NCBI GenBank assembly: GCA_025057195.1
Contig: JANWWX010000054.1
Location: forward strand, 1-7,806
Reading direction: 5' to 3'
Origin: Leptospiraceae bacterium
GTDB taxonomy: Bacteria > Spirochaetota > Leptospiria > Turneriellales > Turneriellaceae
DNA length: 7,806 nt
The notes under the pieces were generated by a model that saw only the letters and a program-made list of their open reading frames with translations, did not search any database and was not told the DNA's origin. Positions within the stretch are counted from its first letter, which is position 1. Each line of letters starts with the position of its first letter. The translations under genes were made by a program, and so were the position numbers. This document shows, one piece after another, positions 1-6,337 of the stretch.

Positions 1-246
1 GGCACCGACGACGAGAAGGCTGTGGTCGGTAGCATAAGACACCCCTTGTCCTTTGTGTGCGATCGCTTGCGCATTGGCCATTCGTGCCAGGAAGTCAGTC
101 ATATTGGGCACTTGGAAGTTGCTGTTGATCGTGTTCTGGAGTGCTTCATCTGCCGCAGCTCCCATACCAGTGTTGACCGTCAACTGTGCCGAGGCAGCAG
201 TGCTCAACAGCAACACCGCTGCTGGTATTCTTATGGTTTTTAACAT
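1..246 (-). CDS. Secreted protein of unknown function, N-terminal part (3' end beyond left edge)
   Basis: This is an open frame of 82 codons from an ATG (complement of 244-246) with no stop before base 1, so only the N-terminus is present. An AGGAGGT ribosome binding site lies just upstream, which makes the start secure. Residues 1-20 form a classical Sec signal peptide: positive n-region MLKTIR, hydrophobic core PAAVLLLS, and an ASA|Q signal peptidase I site. The mature protein therefore begins near Gln21 and is exported to the periplasm or outer membrane. There is no lipobox cysteine. The mature part (QLTVNTGMGAAADEAL..., later NMTDFLARMANAQAIAHKG) is mixed and not recognisable to me. An alanine-rich helical segment leads into a hydrophobic LLVVGA stretch at the window edge, which could open a beta-barrel, but that is a guess. 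It is transcribed divergently from the flagellar operon, so a functional link is not implied. Confidence 0.8.
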   Translation of the reverse strand, partial: MLKTIRIPAAVLLLSTAASAQLTVNTGMGAAADEALQNTINSNFQVPNMTDFLARMANAQAIAHKGQGVSYATDHSLLVVGA

Positions 247-249
247 TCT

Positions 250-256
250 ACCTCCT
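250..256 (-). promoter_or_regulatory. Strong ribosome binding site of the left secreted-protein gene
   Basis: On the minus strand the sequence reads AGGAGGT, a perfect Shine-Dalgarno match, with a short 3-base gap (AGA) to the ATG at 246-244. It is far stronger than any start signal in the flagellar operon, which suggests an abundantly translated product. Confidence 0.8.
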
Positions 257-381
257 ATCTTCGACCAAGACTTCTTGCCTGGTCCTCAGTTCAAGGCTGC
301 AAACACATTGTCGATTTGAAGTCAAGCATTTTCACTGGCCACCATGAGGCCCGGACTAAATAACTCCAGGTATCGAATCTC

Positions 382-410
382 TTGACACATTGTGCCGCGC
401 GGGGAATTAT
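382..410 (+). promoter_or_regulatory. Predicted sigma-70-type promoter of the flagellar operon
   Basis: A perfect -35 box TTGACA (382-387) is followed, after exactly 17 bases, by AATTAT (405-410), which matches four of six positions of TATAAT. The predicted transcription start is about 416-418. It lies in the divergent gap and points into flhB, so it is the natural operon promoter. If it is real, the upstream GTG at 392 falls inside the promoter and cannot be the start of FlhB, leaving ATG 434 as the first usable in-frame start with a leader of roughly 17 bases. No sigma-28 pattern was found here. Confidence 0.5.
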
Positions 411-433
411 GTCACATTGCTGGTTTACCTGCG

Positions 434-1657
434 ATGTTGCGCTTTCTCCTTCAGTGCATTATAGATTGGCTCTGTGCGCAGCGCGATGCATTACTAAAGC
501 TCTGGTTTCCGCTGCCTGCCCTGGTACCGGGAGGCGTGGAATATAACCCTTGGCTGCTTTTTGCTGCCGAAGACGAGGGCCGCACTGAAGAGCCGACGGA
601 GTTACGCAAGCGGCGTGAGCGCGAGAAAGGCCGTGTCCCCAAAAGCAATGAAATCCCCGCAGCGTTAGGTACGCTCGCTGGACTCTTGGTGCTTTTTGCG
701 ACTGCCAGCTGGCTGCTTTCAGGGCTAACCCGGCTGATCCGGGTTTATGTTGGCAATTTTGCCAGTCTGGGCAATCTCAACATGGCCACGTTAGGTCCTC
801 ACGCCCTCAGCTTGGCACGGGACTTCATGCTCATGTTGGTGCCTTTTTTTGCCGCAGTGATGCTTTTGGGGATTGCTGGCAATCTGGTGCAGACCGGCTT
901 TATTTTTTCACTTGAGCCGTTGCGCCCAAAGCTTTCCAATATCGCATTCACTTTCAACCGCATGGTCGAGCGTGTGTTTTTTTCCAAACAGGTCTATGCC
1001 AACCTGATAAAGACGCTTGCTAAAATTTTGCTGCTGACGGCTGCGAGTTATTTTGTCATCAGCAGCGACTTTGTCGCGTTGCTCAAGACTGGCAACATGG
1101 GGGTCGGCGAGTCGCTGCGGCTTTTGGGTTTCATCGCATTTAAGTTAGCATTAGTGCTGGTGGTGATATTGCTCATCATGGCAATTCCGGATTACTTTTT
1201 CCAGCGCTCGCAATTCTTGGAAAGCTTAAAGATGACCAAGCAAGAAGTGAAGCAGGAATACCGCGAGCAAGAAGGGGATCCCCTGATCAAATCCCGCCAG
1301 CGCCAGCGCATGCGCGAGGCATTGCGGTTGTCGATGCGCCAGGCGGTGGCCAAGGCAGATCTGGTGATCACCAATCCGGTCCATTACGCCGTGGCCATCC
1401 GTTTTGCTTTTGAAGAAGAGGGCATCCCGCCACGGTTGGTCGCCAAGGGTGCAGATGAGTTGGCGCGCATCATCCGCGAAGTTGCCAAGCAACACAACAT
1501 TCCGATCCACGAGGATAAACCGCTGGCCCGGTTTATTTACGAAAATGTTGAGCTCGACCAGGTGCTCCCGCAGCAGATTCTCGAGCTTTTGGCACAGATT
1601 GTGATCTCGATCCCGAGCCTGGAGGCGAAATTTCGGCAGCGTCGGCAGGTCGCATGA
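434..1657 (+). CDS. flhB: Flagellar type III export apparatus protein FlhB
   Basis: FlhB is the inner-membrane export-gate component whose C-terminal domain switches substrate specificity from rod/hook to filament proteins. From ATG 434 it has 407 residues. The motif [14 protein letters not shown] at about 43-56 marks the conserved family start, in a form I associate with spirochaetes. Four membrane segments lie at about 76-98, 130-156, 191-209 and 230-256. The cytoplasmic part carries the [18 protein letters not shown] linker and then the autocleavage motif, here NPVH (314-317) rather than the usual NPTH. The C-terminal HEDKPLAR segment is typical. The first ~40 residues are an extension with a hydrophobic stretch ([13 protein letters not shown]). 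The start is uncertain: GTG 392 adds 14 residues but overlaps the predicted promoter; GTG 536 follows GGGAGG with only one base between. None has a well-spaced ribosome binding site. The stop overlaps the flhA start (ATGA). Confidence 0.93.
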   Translation: MLRFLLQCIIDWLCAQRDALLKLWFPLPALVPGGVEYNPWLLFAAEDEGRTEEPTELRKRREREKGRVPKSNEIPAALGTLAGLLVLFATASWLLSGLTRLIRVYVGNFASLGNLNMATLGPHALSLARDFMLMLVPFFAAVMLLGIAGNLVQTGFIFSLEPLRPKLSNIAFTFNRMVERVFFSKQVYANLIKTLAKILLLTAASYFVISSDFVALLKTGNMGVGESLRLLGFIAFKLALVLVVILLIMAIPDYFFQRSQFLESLKMTKQEVKQEYREQEGDPLIKSRQRQRMREALRLSMRQAVAKADLVITNPVHYAVAIRFAFEEEGIPPRLVAKGADELARIIREVAKQHNIPIHEDKPLARFIYENVELDQVLPQQILELLAQIVISIPSLEAKFRQRRQVA

Positions 1658-3738
1658 GAAAGTGGTACCAAGAAGGCGACATCATGCTGGGCGTCGCCGT
1701 GGTGGCGGTGGTGGCGATGCTGGTGCTGCCGTTGCCCGACTTCTTGCTCGATCTATTGCTGGCAGTGAGCATTATGATTTCGCTGGTGGCGCTTTTGACT
1801 GCGATGTTTAACCGCGAAATTGCCGACTTTTCGGTTTTTCCCACACTGCTTTTGGTTTCTACGGTCTATCGCCTTGCCCTCAACGTCTCGTCAACTCGGT
1901 TGATTTTGGCCAAGGGACCGGCTTTCGACAGTAAACTCATCCGCGCATTCGGCGAATTTGTGGTCGGTAATAACTACGTCATCGGCTTTATTGTCTTCCT
2001 GATCTTGGTGTTGGTGCAAATGATTGTGATCACCAAAGGTGCCACCCGGATTGCCGAGGTCGCAGCACGCTTTACCCTCGATGCGCTACCAGGCCGGCAG
2101 ATGGCCATTGAAGCCGACATCACCGCTGGGCGGATTACAGAGGAAGAAGGCCGTCGCCGCTACGAGAACCTGCGCCGCGAAGTCGACTTTTATGGCCAGA
2201 TGGATGGTGCAACCAAATTTGTACAAGGCGACGTGCGCGTGGGGTTGGTCATCACTGCGATCAACATCGTTGGCGGACTGATCATCGGTATGGCCATGCG
2301 GGGTGAAAGCCTCACCACAGCGCTCAAGACTTACACACTTTTGACGATTGGCGATGGCCTAGTCGCGCAGATCCCATCGCTGCTCATCACCACCGCCACC
2401 GGTATGGTGGTCACGCGGGCAGGTGCGCGAGACAAGTTGACCACAGAGTTGGCAACACAAATGTTCCAAAACTCACGCACACTCTATATTACTGCTGCGG
2501 CTCTTTTTGGGGCTTCTTTGGTGCCCGGATTTCCCAAACTTTCGCTGTGGGCATTGAGCCTATTTCTGGCATTTGTGGCCTACAACATGCGCCAGCTAAA
2601 GCAAGAAGAAGCTAAGAAAAAAGAAGCTATCCAAGAGCAACAAAAGGTTGGCTCAACCGAGCGTTTCTTGGACGAATTAGCAGTGGACCCGATCCGGATT
2701 GAGATTGGCTTTAACCTGGTACCGCTGCTCGACCGCAAGCAGGGAGGTACCTTACTCGACCGCATCACGAATTTACGGCAAAAGATGGCTGCAGAACTGG
2801 GCATGATTGTGCCGCCCGTGCGAGTCAACGATAATTTGGATTTAGACGGCAACGAATACACCGTTCTGATTGGTGGCATTGAGGTGGCGCGGACCAAAGT
2901 CTATCCTGAATATTTGGGTGCGCTGGCGGGTCCGGCTGTGCGCGAGGAACTGCAACCGGCCTCACCGGAGTTGGTAATGACCGATCCTGCCTTCGGCCAG
3001 CGGGTAATTTTGATCGATCCGGAAAAAAAACGCGAAGCAGAGGAAAAAGGCTACATCGTGATCGACGCCAGCACGATGATTATCACCCACCTGCAAGAGA
3101 TCTTCCGCACGTATGCCGCACAGATCATGGGCAGAGAGGAGATTAGGCTGCTTTTAGATAAAACCCGGCAAAAGTATCCCAGCGTGGTGGAAGAGGTAAA
3201 TAAACTTTTTCCCAACACAGGCACCATCGTTTCCGTCTTACACAACCTGCTGCGCGAGAATGTTTCTATCCGCAATTTCCCTGCCATTTTAGAGACGCTG
3301 GCAGACTACGGGCAGAGACTGCAGAACCCGGAGCTTTTGACCGACATTGTGCGGCAACGGTTGGGCCGGCAAATTGTCGCACCGTACTTGGATAAAAATA
3401 AAACCCTTTTTGCCGCAGTGCTCGACCCACAGATCGAGTATGACATACGCAGCAACACGACCATCGACGATCGGGATGGCAGGGTTGTTGCACTCGACCC
3501 GCACTACCGAGAGAGGTTGCGCGCAGCGTTGCTTGCGGCGTATGGCCAAATGCAGAAAGACGGCCGATTCCCAGTTTTTGTCTGCGGCAGCGATGCGCGG
3601 GCGGCGGTTGCCTACATCCTGGCACGCGAAATGCCGACCCGTTCTTTTGCCGTCTTAGCCTATGAGGAATTGCCGCGTGAAATCCGTTTTGTGGAAGCCG
3701 CGCGCGTAGCACTGGAGGAAAGCGGGGTGAGCGCCTGA
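1654..3738 (+). CDS. flhA: Flagellar type III export gate protein FlhA
   Basis: FlhA is the large membrane ring protein of the flagellar export gate; it couples proton flow to export and docks chaperone-substrate complexes on its cytoplasmic ring. The 694 residues match the usual family length. The membrane half (about 11-311) contains several hydrophobic helices, beginning [18 protein letters not shown]. The FHIPEP-family signature region is clear at about 139-200: [17 protein letters not shown] (139-155), then [16 protein letters not shown]. Within it, the usual GKQM...ID reads GRQM...IE (Arg148, Glu153). After a charged linker (about 312-335, rich in Lys/Glu/Gln) comes the cytoplasmic domain to the C-terminus. 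The start ATG 1654 overlaps the flhB stop by 4 bases, suggesting translational coupling. An in-frame ATG at 1684 has an AGAAGG box 7 bases upstream, but starting there would trim the residues leading into the first helix. The stop shares one base with the flhF start. Confidence 0.97.
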   Translation: MRKWYQEGDIMLGVAVVAVVAMLVLPLPDFLLDLLLAVSIMISLVALLTAMFNREIADFSVFPTLLLVSTVYRLALNVSSTRLILAKGPAFDSKLIRAFGEFVVGNNYVIGFIVFLILVLVQMIVITKGATRIAEVAARFTLDALPGRQMAIEADITAGRITEEEGRRRYENLRREVDFYGQMDGATKFVQGDVRVGLVITAINIVGGLIIGMAMRGESLTTALKTYTLLTIGDGLVAQIPSLLITTATGMVVTRAGARDKLTTELATQMFQNSRTLYITAAALFGASLVPGFPKLSLWALSLFLAFVAYNMRQLKQEEAKKKEAIQEQQKVGSTERFLDELAVDPIRIEIGFNLVPLLDRKQGGTLLDRITNLRQKMAAELGMIVPPVRVNDNLDLDGNEYTVLIGGIEVARTKVYPEYLGALAGPAVREELQPASPELVMTDPAFGQRVILIDPEKKREAEEKGYIVIDASTMIITHLQEIFRTYAAQIMGREEIRLLLDKTRQKYPSVVEEVNKLFPNTGTIVSVLHNLLRENVSIRNFPAILETLADYGQRLQNPELLTDIVRQRLGRQIVAPYLDKNKTLFAAVLDPQIEYDIRSNTTIDDRDGRVVALDPHYRERLRAALLAAYGQMQKDGRFPVFVCGSDARAAVAYILAREMPTRSFAVLAYEELPREIRFVEAARVALEESGVSA

Positions 3739-4976
3739 TGCAATATTTCACCGAATACGGCGACACGCACGCCGAGGCTTTGGCCAAGGTACGCAGTAAA
3801 TATGGCAGTGGGCCTGAGGTCTTGATCTCACACCAGCGCGAGGTGCCTGTCAAGACCTTATGGGGCAGACTGACCGGCGCCAAGCGGTGGGAGATCAGTG
3901 GTGCTATTTTAGAAAAGAAGCAAACACCTCCACGGGCCAAAGACGATTTGATTGAAAACAAGCTAAAACTGCTGGAGGAAATGCTTAGCCGCACTACCCG
4001 TTCCAGCCGGGCGGGTGCAGAAAAGGAATCAATTGTGCGTACGGTGGAACCACCGGCAGAGACAAGGCTGTCTGAGGCCGAGAAGATCAGGTTACGCCGG
4101 CTCGAGGCAGAAATTGTCGAGTTGCGCCAGCTTTTGCAACAACAAGGGCTGCCAGAGCTGGATCCAATCTCCGAGCGTGAGTTTATTGCGCTTTTTGATT
4201 ACTGTGTCGCCATGGGCTTTAGCCGAGACTTTGCCGCCAATTTTGTACTGCGCACGCGGGCTGCCTTGCCTGAAACCGACTACCGGCCACGGCGGAAGGT
4301 GCATGCTCGTGCCTGCGAGGTGCTCGCCGAGTACATCCGTACGGCCAACCCGTCAGCACAACGCCTGATTGCAGTGGTCGGGCCCACCGGTGCTGGCAAA
4401 ACCACAACGCTGGTAAAACTGGCTGTGCGCCTCAGCATCATGGGCAAAAAAAAGGCGGAGCTGGTTACCATTGACAACTACCGTGTGGCCGCAACCGAGC
4501 AACTCAAAGTTTATGCGCGCATCATGGATATCCCTTGTCGGGTGTGCCGCACGCCAGAGGAATTGCGGGCGGTGGCGGCAAATAGCGAAGCCGAATATTT
4601 GCTCATCGACACCACTGGCACCAGCCCCAGCAATGGTGCCTTGCTCGAGCGGCAGCATCGATTTTTTGAAGCATTGCCAAAGCATGAATTAGAAGTGCAT
4701 TTGGTAGTTCCGGCAGCGCTGCGGCTGCAGGATACCCGCACAGTCTTCGACACATTTGACCGTTTTGGTTTCAGCCGTATCATCCTCAGCAAGGTGGACG
4801 AAAGCCACAGTTTTGCCCCCGTGCTCGAGGTGGCTAATGACTGGCATAGGTCCTTTTCTCTTTTAACTAACGGCCAAGATGTGGCCAAAGATTGGCTTGA
4901 GGCCGATAAAATGGCAATGGCAGGTATGCTGCTCAAAAAATGGCTTGATGAACTGGACGCAACTGATCGAAAATAA
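3738..4976 (+). CDS. flhF: Flagellar placement GTPase FlhF (SRP family)
   Basis: FlhF is a membrane-associated GTPase related to Ffh and FtsY that marks the cell pole for flagellar assembly. This copy has 412 residues. The N-terminal B region is recognisable ([23 protein letters not shown], 1-23). A charged, probably coiled-coil linker follows (about 70-136), then the N domain (about 145-205) and G domain. Motifs seen: P-loop GPTGAGKTT (215-223); G2 [12 protein letters not shown] (246-257); G3 DTTGTS (291-296), where SRP GTPases usually read DTAGR; G4 SKVD (351-354), usually TKxD; and the closing [12 protein letters not shown] (375-386). The G1 lysine and the G4 aspartate are present, so nucleotide binding is expected. 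The start is set by the TGATG overlap with flhA and a GGGGTG box 8 bases upstream. flhG follows directly, the expected partner. Confidence 0.95.
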   Translation: MQYFTEYGDTHAEALAKVRSKYGSGPEVLISHQREVPVKTLWGRLTGAKRWEISGAILEKKQTPPRAKDDLIENKLKLLEEMLSRTTRSSRAGAEKESIVRTVEPPAETRLSEAEKIRLRRLEAEIVELRQLLQQQGLPELDPISEREFIALFDYCVAMGFSRDFAANFVLRTRAALPETDYRPRRKVHARACEVLAEYIRTANPSAQRLIAVVGPTGAGKTTTLVKLAVRLSIMGKKKAELVTIDNYRVAATEQLKVYARIMDIPCRVCRTPEELRAVAANSEAEYLLIDTTGTSPSNGALLERQHRFFEALPKHELEVHLVVPAALRLQDTRTVFDTFDRFGFSRIILSKVDESHSFAPVLEVANDWHRSFSLLTNGQDVAKDWLEADKMAMAGMLLKKWLDELDATDRK

Positions 4977-4979
4977 CCT

Positions 4980-4984
4980 GAGGG
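4980..4984 (+). promoter_or_regulatory. Ribosome binding site that decides the FlhG start
   Basis: GAGGG lies 5 bases before ATG 4990, in the 13-base gap after the flhF stop. No comparable box precedes the alternative in-frame ATG at 4948, which would start inside flhF. This supports 4990 as the true start, giving the protein the N-terminus MDQASTLR expected for FlhG. Confidence 0.65.
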
Positions 4985-4989
4985 ACTTC

Positions 4990-5844
4990 ATGGACCAGGC
5001 AAGTACGCTCCGGCAGATGGTGGGCAAGGCGGAGCCGGGAACGGCCACGCAGATCATCACCCTTACGAGTGGCAAAGGGGGTGTGGGCAAATCCACGCTT
5101 TCGGTCAACCTCGGTCTGGCGCTGGCGGCTGCCGGAAAGAAAGTTTTACTCTTCGATGCCGATTTGGGATTGGCCAACGTCAACGTCCTTTTAGGGGTTG
5201 TCCCAAAATTCAACTTATACCATGTCATCAAAGGGCATAAAGAGCTCGAGGACATCATCATCCGTACGCCGGAGGGCTTCGACATCATTGCCGGTGCTTC
5301 GGGCTATAGCGTGCTGGCCAACTTGCCAGAAAAAGAACGCAGCAAATTGGTGGCCGCTTTTGAACGCCTGACCGGTTATGACATCATGCTCATCGATACC
5401 GGTGCTGGTGTGTCCGCCAATGTTGTTGACTTCACGCTGCCCGCAGATAAAGTTGTGGTCATCACGACACCAGAACCCACCGCGATTACCGATGCCTACG
5501 GTATCATTAAATCCATTGTTTTGGTGGCGCCGGATAAAAATATCAAGCTTCTGGTCAATCGCGCCACCTCTTCGTTGGAAGGACGCAAAGTGGCGGAGCG
5601 TGTGATCAATATTTCCAGCCAGTTTCTCAACGTGCGGGTGGAAAACTTGGGGTTCATCTATGACGATGACAATGTGGCGAAATCGGTGCGCCGGCAAAAA
5701 CCCTTTTACCAACTGTTCCCGCATTCCAAGGCGTCTGCGTGTTTGGATATTGTTGCTGCGCGCTTGCTCGAGCAGGAATTGCCGCTACGGCGCGACTCTG
5801 GTATTGGGGCGTTTTTCCGTAAAATCTTCAGTCCCGTGATGTGA
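4990..5844 (+). CDS. flhG: Flagellar number regulator FlhG (MinD-like ATPase; also called YlxH/FleN)
   Basis: FlhG is a MinD/ParA-type ATPase that limits flagellar number and stimulates the GTPase of FlhF. From ATG 4990 it has 284 residues. The first residues MDQASTLR hold the DQAxxLR motif (2-8), known in this family as the FlhF-activating element. The deviant Walker A motif GKGGVGKST (28-36) carries both the signature lysine (29) and the P-loop lysine (34). [15 protein letters not shown] (55-69) is the A' motif, and LIDTGAG (134-140) the switch/Walker B region. The C-terminus [14 protein letters not shown] (271-284) has alternating hydrophobic and basic residues and resembles the membrane-targeting amphipathic helix of MinD/FlhG. 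An upstream ATG (4948) would add 14 residues overlapping flhF, but lacks a ribosome binding site and would bury the DQAxxLR motif. Its place after flhF excludes a cell-division MinD. Confidence 0.95.
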   Translation: MDQASTLRQMVGKAEPGTATQIITLTSGKGGVGKSTLSVNLGLALAAAGKKVLLFDADLGLANVNVLLGVVPKFNLYHVIKGHKELEDIIIRTPEGFDIIAGASGYSVLANLPEKERSKLVAAFERLTGYDIMLIDTGAGVSANVVDFTLPADKVVVITTPEPTAITDAYGIIKSIVLVAPDKNIKLLVNRATSSLEGRKVAERVINISSQFLNVRVENLGFIYDDDNVAKSVRRQKPFYQLFPHSKASACLDIVAARLLEQELPLRRDSGIGAFFRKIFSPVM

Positions 5845-5845
5845 A

Positions 5846-6337
5846 ATGCCATCGCTTTTTACCGCTGCGCACATCTCGCTCAGCGTGCTGCTCGCGGTGC
5901 TCGGTGCTCTGGTTGCCCTAATCTTCACAGCGATTTCCGAAAGTGGGATTATTGCCCTCATTGTCCGGCCGCTGGTCAGTGGGCTTGTGATGTTTGTTTT
6001 GGGCAGTGTGCTTTATGCCGTGCTTGCCAAAAAAGTTCCCGAGGTGATTGAGGTCTTCGAGCAGGCACCACAAGAGCCACCACAAGAGGAAACCGGGCCG
6101 GAGCCGCAGGATATCCCCGCTGGAGAGGAGCTTACCGACACCACCACTGAATCCAGCATGGAAGGATCTGCCGAGTATCAGGAAACGGAGAAAGCCTCTG
6201 TGTCCACGGCGGGTGGTAAATCGAGTGGGGTGCAGGTGACCAAAGATGAAATCATTGTCAACGGCATGCGGTTCAAAAACAACCCCGACGTCATGGCCGA
6301 AACGGTGCGCCAGCTGATGGAACAAGACGAAAGCTAA
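5846..6337 (+). CDS. Two-helix membrane protein with acidic linker and conserved-looking C-terminal segment, unknown function
   Basis: I do not recognise this 163-residue protein with confidence. It has two hydrophobic segments (about 8-30 and 38-61) joined by a short loop. Then comes a Pro/Glu/Gln-rich, strongly acidic and probably disordered stretch (about 64-120). It ends in a compact segment (about 131-160) reading KDEIIVNGMRFKNNPDVMAETVRQLMEQDE, shown here only to mark the region: a predicted beta strand, the asparagine-rich turn FKNNPD, and a helix. The last part looks like a folded binding module tethered to the membrane by a flexible linker. The start is one base after the flhG stop, without a good ribosome binding site, so translation is probably coupled to flhG. 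In spirochaete genomes I recall a small hypothetical gene directly after flhG, so this may be its counterpart. Its last 4 bases overlap the convergent gene at 6334-7806. Confidence 0.85.
   Translation: MPSLFTAAHISLSVLLAVLGALVALIFTAISESGIIALIVRPLVSGLVMFVLGSVLYAVLAKKVPEVIEVFEQAPQEPPQEETGPEPQDIPAGEELTDTTTESSMEGSAEYQETEKASVSTAGGKSSGVQVTKDEIIVNGMRFKNNPDVMAETVRQLMEQDES

Noticed and set aside
297..325. TTGACT on the minus strand as -35 for the left secreted-protein gene
   Set aside because: At 16-18 bases spacing the -10 candidates (such as TTGCAG) are poor, so I do not call a promoter.
357..385. TAAA followed by a GCCGATAA-like patch upstream of flhB, possible sigma-28 promoter
   Set aside because: The GTATCGAA patch lies only about 10 bases after TAAA instead of about 15 and matches poorly.
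3023..3030. Run of eight A in flhA, possible slippage or frameshift site
   Set aside because: The frame is intact on both sides and the residues ([16 protein letters not shown]) fit the FlhA cytoplasmic domain.
3266..3994. Long minus-strand open frame (242 codons) opposite flhA and flhF
   Set aside because: It lies fully antisense to two strongly conserved genes, has no ribosome binding site that I can see, and its low-complexity Arg/Ser/Pro-rich translation is typical of a shadow frame.
4446..4454. A AAA AAG slippery heptamer in the zero frame of flhF (bases 4448-4454), as in the dnaX frameshift site
   Set aside because: A -1 shift would meet a stop after about six codons, cutting FlhF inside its G domain. 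No convincing downstream stem was seen, and GKKKA is ordinary protein sequence, so chance lysine coding is enough.
4948..4989. Earlier FlhG start at ATG 4948 inside flhF
   Set aside because: No ribosome binding site, and it would place 14 unusual residues before the family-typical MDQAxxLR start; ATG 4990 has GAGGG at good spacing.
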